Position numbers and translations under genes: made by a program. 42,967 bases of DNA from Candidatus Saccharimonadota bacterium (GTDB taxonomy: Bacteria > Patescibacteriota > Saccharimonadia > Saccharimonadales > Saccharimonadaceae). Where the stretch lies: the NCBI GenBank assembly GCA_017545585.1, contig JAFWMK010000018.1, positions 1-42,967 of the forward strand, read 5' to 3'. The notes under the pieces are model-generated. The model did no database searches and was not told where the DNA came from. It was given only the letters and a program-made list of their open reading frames with translations. This document shows, in pieces, positions 1 to 6,538 of the stretch (position 1 is its first letter; each line of letters opens with the position of its first letter).

Positions 1-52
1 GATTCCAAAAGAATCAAACATATGTTGCTAGTCACGAAAGATAAAAGACTCC

Positions 53-81
53 TTGACATTAGAAAGTAATATAGGTATAAT
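53..81 (+). promoter_or_regulatory. consensus sigma70-type promoter for small RNA
   Basis: TTGACA at 53-58 and TATAAT at 76-81 are both perfect consensus with a 17-nt spacer. It is the best -35/-10 pair in the window. Transcription should start near 88, just before a short GC-stem hairpin ending in a T-run. No plausible coding gene follows on this strand. Confidence 0.8.
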
Positions 82-87
82 TAGAGT

Positions 88-137
88 AATGAGGACGACC
101 TGCTGCTGTAATGCAGATGGGCCAAGTCCTCTTTTTT
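88..137 (+). ncRNA. putative ~50-nt small RNA with intrinsic terminator
   Basis: The predicted transcript begins around 88 and folds as GAGGAC (91-96) paired with GTCCTC (126-131), followed by six T residues. Inside, CTGC pairs with GCAG around a TGTAAT loop, with CC/GG pairs extending that stem. The outer stem plus T-run forms a terminator, so the product would be only about 45-50 nt. It runs toward the 3' end of the glycosyltransferase gene at 203 without reaching it. I compared it by eye with SRP RNA, 6S RNA, tmRNA, preQ1, fluoride and guanidine motifs and recognise none. The open frame across this region has no ribosome-binding site and is not credible. From 138 to 202 I see only AT-rich sequence. 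Confidence 0.5.
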
Positions 138-202
138 ATGCGCGGACCATTCCAACAAATAATACCCATTTTTTGTGCCAAAAAACTCAAAAAGCGGGGC
201 AT

Positions 203-1828
203 CTATTTTTTAATGACTTTTTTGGTGACATCAAATTTTTCCATATACTTACCTAGCATGAGGCGAGTCTGAGCGTAAAAAGCTGCGACCGATTGGTAAA
301 GAATTGAAGTGATTGGCATTAAAACCCACTGCAAAATCATTAAGATATTTTTGCCTTTTTTGTACTTAGCTGGACGAGGTGGCAACATCCTAAACGATAC
401 CAAAACCGTAACAATAAGACCGACAGAAGCAAAAGTTTCTACTAAGCTTACGACGTTCGGAAGATTGTAGGCCACCATGATATGCGAAGATAGGTTCATC
501 AACATCGGCACCCAACCGCCAAAAGCAACGATCGGAGCGAGAATCGCCAGAGTGACGTGACCATCCAGAAGCCGCCAAAATTTAGGAAGAAGTTGCCAGA
601 ATGGAACTGGACGCTCTTCCCTTTTACAAAAAAGCCTTACGCCTACATATGCCACGTCTGAAGCACCATAATACCAACGACGAACTTGGATAAATTGAGC
701 TTTGACTGTTTTTATGAAAGTTTCGTCTAGGACTGCATCCTGATAGATCGGAATACGAATAGGCAAGACTGAGTAATCGCCGCCAAAGAAAAAGAGGCTG
801 CGCCAATATTGATGTCCATCTTCTACGATAGTGCGTTTGCTCCAAAAATCCATCGCGATAAGTGCTTGCAAAGGTTGCGAATGTGAAGCAAAATTTCTTA
901 ATACGTGTGGGCGCATGGTAGAGATCACATTAAAAAACGAATTTGACACGGCGATTACACGGGTGGGAGCCGGAGCATCCCAGATGTTATTCATAAATAA
1001 TGAAACTGGCTGATAGCTAAGGCGTTGGCGACTAGGATGTGTAACAAATTCATAAGCTACATTATCTAGATATTTTGGATGGACATGATTATCGCTGTCT
1101 AGCGAAGTGACGATCGTGTTTTCTACGGACATATGTCTTTTTTCAAAATATTCGGCGACCTTTTTGCCAGCGTAAGTGAGGTTTGGGCCTTTACCAATCA
1201 CTTCGCCGGAAAGACCGTCCGGATGCTCCACGAGCAAAAAATCCTTAAAAGTGTTTTTGAATTCTTGGTGGAGTTTCTTAGCGGTAGCAGCCATCTCTTC
1301 CCCACCGCGTTGTTCGTAGGTTAGGACCAGAATAACGCGATCGGACGGAAAAGTAGAGTTTTTGACCGCTCGGATAGACGGCCTCAAAACGTCGATTCCC
1401 TCATTGTAAGCGGTAACAATCACTACATGTAAAGTCTTTTCCGGATTTGGATATTCACCAGGCATGGCAGACATGAGTTTGAGGTTTTCTAGGTGTTCGG
1501 CAAAATGGTAGCTTCTGGAATTATTATCATGAAGACGTTCATAGGCTTCATGAGGGTGTGCTAAATCATCTAAACGCTGACGCCAATCTACGTGTTCGGC
1601 ACGTTTAATCACTTCGTAGCCTTGAATTGTGCGGTAGGCTACACCAATAGCTTTAACTAAAGTAGAAGCAATGATGATAAATAGATAAATGCTACCTAAT
1701 ACTGGATCTATCAAGGATAAAACAAACAGCAAGACGATTGCCCCGTAAGAGATCAAACCAGGCAGCATTTCAAAAAAACGATACTTAAAAGTGCGTTTGC
1801 CCCTTGGTATTTCTAGATTTTTACGCAC
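203..1828 (-). CDS. membrane family-2 glycosyltransferase (processive, cellulose/hyaluronan synthase-like)
   Basis: The 541-residue protein has two N-terminal membrane segments (about residues 20-60), a cytoplasmic GT-A domain and two or three C-terminal membrane segments. Visible family-2 motifs are VVIVTAYNEG (about 135), the DxD-type DSDNHVHP (about 243), an acidic VEDGHQYW (about 333) and QVRRW (about 380), the QxxRW signature of processive beta-glycosyltransferases. It likely polymerises and exports a surface polysaccharide from a nucleotide sugar. The product cannot be inferred, and no PilZ domain is present. The start is GTG at 1826-1828 with AGGAAGG about 11 nt upstream. It lies 5 nt after the previous gene, so it is the last gene of a three-gene operon. 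Confidence 0.85.
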   Translation of the reverse strand: MRKNLEIPRGKRTFKYRFFEMLPGLISYGAIVLLFVLSLIDPVLGSIYLFIIIASTLVKAIGVAYRTIQGYEVIKRAEHVDWRQRLDDLAHPHEAYERLHDNNSRSYHFAEHLENLKLMSAMPGEYPNPEKTLHVVIVTAYNEGIDVLRPSIRAVKNSTFPSDRVILVLTYEQRGGEEMAATAKKLHQEFKNTFKDFLLVEHPDGLSGEVIGKGPNLTYAGKKVAEYFEKRHMSVENTIVTSLDSDNHVHPKYLDNVAYEFVTHPSRQRLSYQPVSLFMNNIWDAPAPTRVIAVSNSFFNVISTMRPHVLRNFASHSQPLQALIAMDFWSKRTIVEDGHQYWRSLFFFGGDYSVLPIRIPIYQDAVLDETFIKTVKAQFIQVRRWYYGASDVAYVGVRLFCKREERPVPFWQLLPKFWRLLDGHVTLAILAPIVAFGGWVPMLMNLSSHIMVAYNLPNVVSLVETFASVGLIVTVLVSFRMLPPRPAKYKKGKNILMILQWVLMPITSILYQSVAAFYAQTRLMLGKYMEKFDVTKKVIKK

Positions 1829-1833
1829 TTTTT

Positions 1834-2196
1834 CTAACCTTCCTGAGTTAGCCGTGCCAAAACGATAAATGCGCCCAGAATTAATACCAATGTGGTAGTA
1901 AGAAAGAATTTGGTCATACCTGCACCCCGCTTGTGATAAATTCTCACGGCGATAAAGTTATGCATAATACCAAGTAAAATCGCCAGGAGCGGAAAAGCTA
2001 TGAGGTCAGTCCATGAACCATCGCGATAGCCGCCGATATCACCATAGCCAACTTTAATAATCGAGCTGGAGGGGTTTACCCTGACTAGGCAAAAAACAGT
2101 CAGCGCAACGGAAGCTAATAAATTAACAATCATAAAGACTAGCATCAGACGTTCTGTTGTGTAGATTTTTTTGAGATCTTCTTTGTAATCTTTCAT
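1834..2196 (-). CDS. small three-helix membrane protein of unknown function
   Basis: This 120-residue protein has three predicted membrane helices (about 17-39, 64-85 and 97-116). Its N-terminus is charged (MKDYKEDLKKIY) and probably cytoplasmic, and basic residues (YHKRGAG) lie between helices 2 and 3. I recognise no family motif. It starts 1 nt after the DUF308-like gene and ends 5 nt before the glycosyltransferase, so the three are almost certainly co-transcribed. A role as accessory subunit of the glycosyltransferase is an inference from position only. Confidence 0.7.
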   Translation of the reverse strand: MKDYKEDLKKIYTTERLMLVFMIVNLLASVALTVFCLVRVNPSSSIIKVGYGDIGGYRDGSWTDLIAFPLLAILLGIMHNFIAVRIYHKRGAGMTKFFLTTTLVLILGAFIVLARLTQEG

Positions 2197-2197
2197 T

Positions 2198-2803
2198 TTA
2201 TTTTTTATGATTATTCCCGCTAAGTTTGTCTATCACCGTATTAACGTGCTGAATAAATACAAAATCGCCAACCAAGCCGATAATTCCAGTCAAAATCATT
2301 AACCAGCCAACTAACGCAACCACGGCACCAGTATTAAAGGTAATGAAGATGCCGAGTGCAAGCATTATAAGAGCAAGGATCAAAACATAGCGCCAGCTGT
2401 CTACGCCGATACTAGAGAGCTTAGAAGCTACGTTGATACGAACAAGCGATTCGTAAATGACAATAACGCCAATGATGATACGGAAAATATTAGCGATATT
2501 CTCGCCAATAGCAAGAGCGACTACACCAATTAAGATAGCGACTATACCAGAAAGTAGATTATTATTAAAGAAATCCTGCTGGCCTTTCTCCATATAATAC
2601 AAAATAATATTATAAGCACCTTTGACAATAAAGAATATACCAATAATATAAGAAAGAATCTTAACCATTGTATCTGGCCAGATAACAAACAACAAACCAA
2701 TAATCAAAAGCGCAAGCGATTCAACCGCTGCGGACCAAGCGCTTTTTTTAAGATTGCCACCGACTCGGTCGATTGGCTGTTTGATAATTTTTGCCTTTGC
2801 CAT
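2198..2803 (-). CDS. DUF308/HdeD-like six-helix membrane protein
   Basis: The 201-residue protein consists almost entirely of six hydrophobic helices in two repeats of three, a pattern typical of the DUF308/HdeD family. Function is unknown beyond an acid-stress link for E. coli HdeD. I chose the ATG at 2801-2803 (MAKAKIIKQ). It has AAGGAG at ideal distance and an extended -10 promoter about 20 nt upstream. The longer open frame upstream merely translates the tRNA gene. It is the first gene of the operon with the 120-residue membrane protein and the glycosyltransferase. Confidence 0.75.
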   Translation of the reverse strand: MAKAKIIKQPIDRVGGNLKKSAWSAAVESLALLIIGLLFVIWPDTMVKILSYIIGIFFIVKGAYNIILYYMEKGQQDFFNNNLLSGIVAILIGVVALAIGENIANIFRIIIGVIVIYESLVRINVASKLSSIGVDSWRYVLILALIMLALGIFITFNTGAVVALVGWLMILTGIIGLVGDFVFIQHVNTVIDKLSGNNHKK

Positions 2804-2822
2804 AAAAAACTCCTTTGTATAT

Positions 2823-2831
2823 ATTATAGCA
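2823..2831 (-). promoter_or_regulatory. extended -10 promoter for DUF308 operon
   Basis: On the minus strand TGC-TATAAT gives a perfect extended -10, with no recognisable -35. The start site would lie near 2816, leaving a short leader that contains AAGGAG before the ATG at 2803. Confidence 0.65.
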
Positions 2832-2856
2832 CAAATGGAATGAATAAATAAAAAAA

Positions 2857-2932
2857 TGGAGCCGCTGGCAGGGATCGAACCTGTGACCTGCTCGTTACGA
2901 ATGAGCTGCTCTACCAACTGAGCTACAGCGGC
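2857..2932 (-). tRNA. tRNA-Thr (anticodon CGU)
   Basis: The minus strand folds as a standard cloverleaf. The acceptor stem GCCGCTG/CAGCGGC is perfect, and the D arm is GCTC-AGTTGGTA-GAGC. The anticodon loop TTCGTAA has CGT at 34-36. The T loop is TTCGATC, the discriminator is T73, and CCA is encoded (2857-2859). The closing pair of the anticodon stem (A31-C39) and the outer pair of the T stem (A49-C65) are mismatched; the rest pairs well. It reads ACG codons. Confidence 0.93.
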
Positions 2933-2965
2933 GTACTGGTATATGTTGTCTAATGTGCATTCGTA

Positions 2966-3011
2966 TTACGAATGAGCTGCTCTACTACCAATGACTTGGA
3001 GCTACAGCGGC
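2966..3011 (-). pseudogene. partial, rearranged copy of the tRNA-Thr 5' half
   Basis: The minus strand from 3011 repeats the tRNA-Thr acceptor 5' strand and D stem (GCCGCTGTAGCTC). The D loop is then replaced by a longer segment containing the mini-hairpin CCAA-GTCA-TTGG. Identity resumes (AGAGCAGCTCATTCGTAA) and stops at the anticodon loop. The 3' half is absent. Instead CATTCGTA is followed by its own inverted copy TACGAATG. It lies about 34 nt upstream of the intact tRNA in the same direction and would be co-transcribed with it. Confidence 0.8.
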
Positions 3012-3020
3012 GCTTTTTTG

Positions 3021-3029
3021 ATTATAGCA
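3021..3029 (-). promoter_or_regulatory. extended -10 promoter for tRNA-Thr
   Basis: Minus-strand TGC-TATAAT lies just after the relA/spoT stop codon. Initiation would fall near 3014, immediately before the broken tRNA copy, so the primary transcript would carry both the half copy and the real tRNA. Confidence 0.6.
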
Positions 3030-3033
3030 TATT

Positions 3034-4467
3034 TTACTTCTTATTGCGAGCGTTTATGCTGTGGAGGATTTTGGAACGGGCGTGGGGAGTGATGATTTTG
3101 TCGAGCCAGCTCGTTTTTGGGATCTGATTTTTGGAAGTTAAAATTTCTACCACGTCGCCATGCTCTAACTTTTTGTTTAAATTAGCCATCTTGCCATTGA
3201 TTTTGACGCCCACTACATGGTCACCAATTTCGGAATGAAGCCGGTAAGCAAAATCTAGCGGCAAAGCGCCCTGCGGAAGATCTAGGATATCGCCTTTGGG
3301 AGTATATACAAAAATGCGATCAGCAAAAAGATTAAGTTTGAGTTTTTTGAGATCGACTTTCTTCCCTTCTCGAAGTTTGGCGGCGGTCATCTGAAGTTCG
3401 GTAATCCATAATAGATTAGTCGGGAGATGCTCAATTTTGCCTTTTTTGTAATTTTCGGTAAGCTTTTGCTCGTTGTAATAAAAGCTGGCGGCAAGACCAT
3501 GCTCGGCGAATTCGTGCATTTCTTTGGTTCTAATCTGGAATTCTACGATACGTTTGTCTTTGGTGATAACGGTGGTATGGATAGACTGATAACCGTTTTG
3601 CTTTGGCATGGCGATATAGTCTTTGATACGGCCATCCATCGGCATATACAGTGAGTGGATAATACCAAGCACGAGATAACAAGTAGTAACGTCATCTACA
3701 ATAATGCGCAGAGCAGTGAGGTCGTAAATCTCGTTGATATTTTGATCGTGTTTGGCAAGTTTTTTGTGAAGTGAATAAATCGACTTCACGCGACCAGAGA
3801 GAGAAAACTTGATTTTTTCTTTTTTGAGGGCTGCAGAAATTTCGTCTTCAATTTTTTTGAGAGATTTGGCAGCTTGTTTGTTGTATTTTTCGATCAAATC
3901 TTTGAGGTATTCGTAGCGCTTGGGATCAACGTATTTGAAAGATAGGTCAGCCATTTCGACACGAAGAAGCCCCATATTTAGTCGATCGGCAAGTGGAGCA
4001 AAGACTTCAAGAGATTCTTTGGCAATTTTTCTTTGCTTGTCTGGAGGGAGAGCAGACAGGGTCCGTAGATTATGGAGACGGTCGGCAAGTTTGATGATCA
4101 GCACCCTAATATCATCACCAAGAGCAATCATGAGCCGGAGAAAATTATCTTTCGTCTCTGGCAAATAAGTGTCGATATCCCTCATGCCATTTCTAGCAGT
4201 AGAAAGTTTGGTGACTCCATCTACAAGAAAAGCGACAGATTCGCCAAATTCTTTTTCGATGTCTTTTAAGGTAAGATCGGTATCTTCTACTGTGTCGTGG
4301 AGAATGCCAGCAATAATAGTATCTTCATCCATACCCCAATCTTCGAGGATCTTTTTGACAGCCAAAGGATGAATAATATATGGCTCACCGGTTTTTCTAA
4401 ACTGACCTTCGTGGGCCTTAGTCGCAATTTCGACGGCTTTTTTGACCCGTCCTTGATCTTTGCTCAT
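3034..4467 (-). CDS. rel: bifunctional (p)ppGpp synthetase/hydrolase, RelA/SpoT family
   Basis: The 477-residue protein makes and degrades the alarmone (p)ppGpp. In order it has an HD hydrolase domain, with the His and HD residues in HEGQFRKTGEPYIIHP and ILHDTVEDTD both intact. A RelA_SpoT synthetase domain follows (about 220-340), with GRVKSIYSLHKK, DLTALRI, NGYQSIHT and EFQIRTKEMHEFAEHG. A TGS domain follows (about 385-450). The RIKD motif before YIAMPKQNGYQ matches the RxKD class of bifunctional Rel enzymes. The ZFD and ACT regulatory domains of the usual ~700-residue enzyme are absent. The start ATG has TAAAAT exactly 6 nt upstream and TTTACA 17 nt further, with no Shine-Dalgarno, suggesting a leaderless mRNA. 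Confidence 0.93.
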   Translation of the reverse strand: MSKDQGRVKKAVEIATKAHEGQFRKTGEPYIIHPLAVKKILEDWGMDEDTIIAGILHDTVEDTDLTLKDIEKEFGESVAFLVDGVTKLSTARNGMRDIDTYLPETKDNFLRLMIALGDDIRVLIIKLADRLHNLRTLSALPPDKQRKIAKESLEVFAPLADRLNMGLLRVEMADLSFKYVDPKRYEYLKDLIEKYNKQAAKSLKKIEDEISAALKKEKIKFSLSGRVKSIYSLHKKLAKHDQNINEIYDLTALRIIVDDVTTCYLVLGIIHSLYMPMDGRIKDYIAMPKQNGYQSIHTTVITKDKRIVEFQIRTKEMHEFAEHGLAASFYYNEQKLTENYKKGKIEHLPTNLLWITELQMTAAKLREGKKVDLKKLKLNLFADRIFVYTPKGDILDLPQGALPLDFAYRLHSEIGDHVVGVKINGKMANLNKKLEHGDVVEILTSKNQIPKTSWLDKIITPHARSKILHSINARNKK

Positions 4468-4471
4468 ATCT

Positions 4472-5311
4472 TTATTTTAGTTTATCAATGAGGTTTTGTA
4501 AATCAGTTAAGTTTTTGCATTTAAAAGTAAGGCTTTTGCCGCTAATTTTGACTGCTGTATTGTATTTGGCGGAGAGGGCGTCTTCGTCTTTGTGATATTG
4601 ATCACGTTTGATAAGGGCGGCGGAAGATTTTTTCTTGTGGTCTTGGAAGTAGCGCTCGACTTTTCTGGCGGTCCAACCTTCTTCGACGATTTTTGGGAGA
4701 ACTTTGTGGATGGTCTTTTCGTCACGGTTGACCAATGGACGCATCACGCCTTCGGTGAGTTTTTCTTTGACCATAATATGCTTGACGTCATCTGGAAGAT
4801 TGAGTAGCCTCAGGGTATTCTGAATGGTAGCTTCGGATTTGCCGATTTTGGCGGCAATGTCTTCGTCGGACAAGTTGAACTGAGTTTTGAGTTTGGCGTA
4901 AGCGGTAGCAAGCTCGATTGGATTGAGGTCTTCCCTCTGGGCGTTTTCAATAATAGAAAGTTCGAGGCGATTCTGAGAGTCTAAGCTTCTCACGATAGCC
5001 GGGATTTTGTCTAGACCAGCAATTTTGGATGCCCGCCAACGACGTTCACCTGCGACAATTGTGTATTTGCCGTCCTCTTTTGTGACTACGATAGGTTGCA
5101 AAACACCATGCTCTTTGATGGAGGCGGCGAGAGCTTCCAAAGTCTCTTTATCAAAATCACGACGAGGCTGATTTTCGTCTGGAGCGATATCGGAAAGTTT
5201 GAGTTTTTTGAGCTCAGATTCTTTTTTGTCTTCAGCGGCAGTGAGATCAAAATCTTCGTCTACGAGATCGGTAGGAATCAAAGCATCAAAACCGCGGCCA
5301 AGTCCACTCAT
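4472..5311 (-). CDS. parB: chromosome partitioning protein ParB
   Basis: The 279-residue ParB/Spo0J-family protein binds parS centromere sites and spreads as a CTP-dependent clamp. The N-terminal box SGLGRGFDALIP contacts ParA. The ParB/Srx domain contains DENQPRRDFD, LAASIKEHGVLQPIVV and the CTP motif GERRWRAS, followed by ENAQREDLNPIE. A helix-turn-helix follows (DEDIAAKIGKSEATIQNTLRLLNLP). The C-terminal dimerisation region is short. The start ATG overlaps the parA stop in an ATGA junction. I saw no parS consensus palindrome in the window. Confidence 0.93.
   Translation of the reverse strand: MSGLGRGFDALIPTDLVDEDFDLTAAEDKKESELKKLKLSDIAPDENQPRRDFDKETLEALAASIKEHGVLQPIVVTKEDGKYTIVAGERRWRASKIAGLDKIPAIVRSLDSQNRLELSIIENAQREDLNPIELATAYAKLKTQFNLSDEDIAAKIGKSEATIQNTLRLLNLPDDVKHIMVKEKLTEGVMRPLVNRDEKTIHKVLPKIVEEGWTARKVERYFQDHKKKSSAALIKRDQYHKDEDALSAKYNTAVKISGKSLTFKCKNLTDLQNLIDKLK
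4474..4502 (-). promoter_or_regulatory. promoter of relA/spoT (leaderless type)
   Basis: On the minus strand TTTACA (4502-4497) and TAAAAT (4479-4474) are spaced by 17 nt. The -10 ends 6 nt before the ATG at 4467, putting the expected +1 on the start codon. The promoter overlaps the 3' end of parB. Confidence 0.6.
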
Positions 5312-6081
5312 GCTGCCCTCTTTTCTACTTCTCTACTAAATTCTTTGTAGGCTTTGGCGCCACGGCAGAATTTGTCATAATCACCAACTGGAGCGCCATG
5401 CGATGGAGCCTCGGCAATGCGGACGTTGCGCGGAATCGTAGTTTTGAAGGTGAGATCTTTGAAGTATTTCTTGATTTCGGCTAGAACCTGAGTGGAAAGG
5501 CTGGTTCTTTTGTCGTACATAGTAGCGAGAACGCCAAGGAGCTTGAGATGAGGATTGGCCTGCTTCTTGACTAATTTCATAGTTTCGAGAAGTTGAGCGA
5601 CACCTTCCAAAGCATAAAATTCGGTCTGAACTGGGAGCAAAAGATAGTCTGCAGCAATCATCCCATTAACAGTAAGCAAGCTAAGAGACGGTGGAAGATC
5701 TATTACGACAAAATCATAATTATCTCTAACTTCATTGATAGCGTCACGCAAACGAACAAATTTTTTGTTCAAACTAGCAATCTCTACCTCAGCATTGGCG
5801 AGCTCAGGGGTGGCAGGAGCGAGATCGTAATTTTTGTATCTGGTAGGGCGGATACACTGATCCATACTTGCGGTATTTAACAAAACTTCGGTCATAGTGA
5901 TGCCGAGGCTGTTTTTGTCGTTTTTGTCAAGGCCGAGGCCGGAAGTGGCATTACCCTGAGGGTCAAAATCCACAAGCAAAGTCTTTTTCTTGTCTTTGGC
6001 GAGATAATAACACATATTGACAGCGGTAGTGGTCTTACCGACACCGCCTTTTTGGTTAGTTACACAGATTACCTTCGCCAT
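5308..6081 (-). CDS. parA: chromosome partitioning ATPase ParA/Soj
   Basis: The 257-residue deviant-Walker ATPase partners ParB in segregating origins. The motifs are the deviant Walker A KGGVGKTTTAVN with signature lysine, Walker A' LLVDFDPQGNATSG, and Walker B FVVIDLPPSLSLLT. I chose the ATG at 6079-6081 (MAKVICVTNQ), which gives the normal family N-terminus. The longer frame adds 22 residues that translate the upstream hairpin and promoter. The extended -10 lies 10 nt before this ATG with no Shine-Dalgarno, so the leader is at most about 3-4 nt. Confidence 0.93.
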   Translation of the reverse strand: MAKVICVTNQKGGVGKTTTAVNMCYYLAKDKKKTLLVDFDPQGNATSGLGLDKNDKNSLGITMTEVLLNTASMDQCIRPTRYKNYDLAPATPELANAEVEIASLNKKFVRLRDAINEVRDNYDFVVIDLPPSLSLLTVNGMIAADYLLLPVQTEFYALEGVAQLLETMKLVKKQANPHLKLLGVLATMYDKRTSLSTQVLAEIKKYFKDLTFKTTIPRNVRIAEAPSHGAPVGDYDKFCRGAKAYKEFSREVEKRAA

Positions 6082-6091
6082 AATACTTATA

Positions 6092-6100
6092 ATTATATCA
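6092..6100 (-). promoter_or_regulatory. extended -10 promoter for parAB
   Basis: Minus-strand TGA-TATAAT ends 10 nt before the parA ATG at 6081. The expected start leaves only about 3-4 nt of leader. Confidence 0.6.
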
Positions 6101-6114
6101 CAAAATAAAAAAAG

Positions 6115-6171
6115 CAAAAACACCTTTCTCGACTCGCGTCTTCGCAAGAGGGTCTCGAAAGGTGTATTTTG
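6115..6171 (-). terminator. rplU terminator containing a palindromic-element core
   Basis: Just after the rplU stop the minus strand forms a long hairpin. Its arms are CAAAATACACCTTTC (6171-6157) and GAAAGGTGTTTTTG (6128-6115), which match except for one extra base. A T-rich tract follows, so it can act as an intrinsic terminator. The 28-nt loop (6129-6156) begins TCGAC and ends TCGCAAGAGGGTCTC on the plus strand. Those ends recur in the element inserted in ileS at 35510-35663. Confidence 0.7.
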
Positions 6172-6173
6172 TT

Positions 6174-6482
6174 TTACTTAATACTAGTGATTTCGATTTC
6201 ACTATATTTCTGGCGATGACCGGTTTCGGTATGGACGCGTTTCTTGCTGTGATAGCGAATAACGCGAATTTTGTCGCCTTTGACCTCTGGGGTCTTGACT
6301 TTAGCTGAAACCTTTACGCCTTTTACTGTCGGAGTACCAACGGTGGTTTTGTCGCCGTCGATTACGAGTAAAGCATCAGTTTCGAGCTCTTTGGTTCCTG
6401 CCGGGAGGAGGTCCACCCGTAGGGTCTCTTTTTCCTCAACGAGATATTGCTTCCCGCCAACGAGGATAACTGCTTTCTTCAT
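6174..6482 (-). CDS. rplU: 50S ribosomal protein L21
   Basis: The 102-residue protein has the usual length for L21, a 23S rRNA-binding protein. It starts MKKAVILVGGKQYLV, has the GTPTVKGVKV region and ends with the conserved KIRVIRYHSKKRVHTETGHRQ patch that contacts rRNA. AAAGGA lies upstream of the ATG. The usual partner rpmA (L27) does not follow; after the terminator comes parA. Confidence 0.95.
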   Translation of the reverse strand: MKKAVILVGGKQYLVEEKETLRVDLLPAGTKELETDALLVIDGDKTTVGTPTVKGVKVSAKVKTPEVKGDKIRVIRYHSKKRVHTETGHRQKYSEIEITSIK

Positions 6483-6509
6483 AATTAATCCTTTAAATTA
6501 CTGTTGTCT

Positions 6510-6538
6510 ATTATATCACAGATTTAATTATTTTTCAA
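6510..6538 (-). promoter_or_regulatory. promoter of rplU
   Basis: Minus-strand TTGAAA (6538-6533), a 17-nt spacer, then TATAAT (6515-6510) preceded by TGA, giving both a -35 and an extended -10. It overlaps the last codons of dnaG. The leader is about 20 nt and carries AAAGGA. Confidence 0.75.

Noticed and set aside
1-15. GATTC-CAAAA-GAATC hairpin at the left edge
   Set aside because: Only a 5-bp stem without a T-run; it could be part of a feature cut by the window, but nothing can be supported.
53-256. 67-codon open frame at the left edge
   Set aside because: It covers the promoter and hairpin of the small RNA, has no ribosome-binding site and runs into the convergent gene.
2804-2917. 38-residue N-terminal extension of the DUF308 protein
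   Set aside because: It merely translates part of the tRNA-Thr gene; the ATG at 2803 has the ribosome site and promoter.
4472-6081. parS site next to parAB
   Set aside because: No sequence close to the TGTTTCACGTGAAACA consensus was found by eye in the window.
6082-6147. 22-residue N-terminal extension of ParA
   Set aside because: It translates the promoter and hairpin arm; family alignment starts at MAKVICVTNQKGG.
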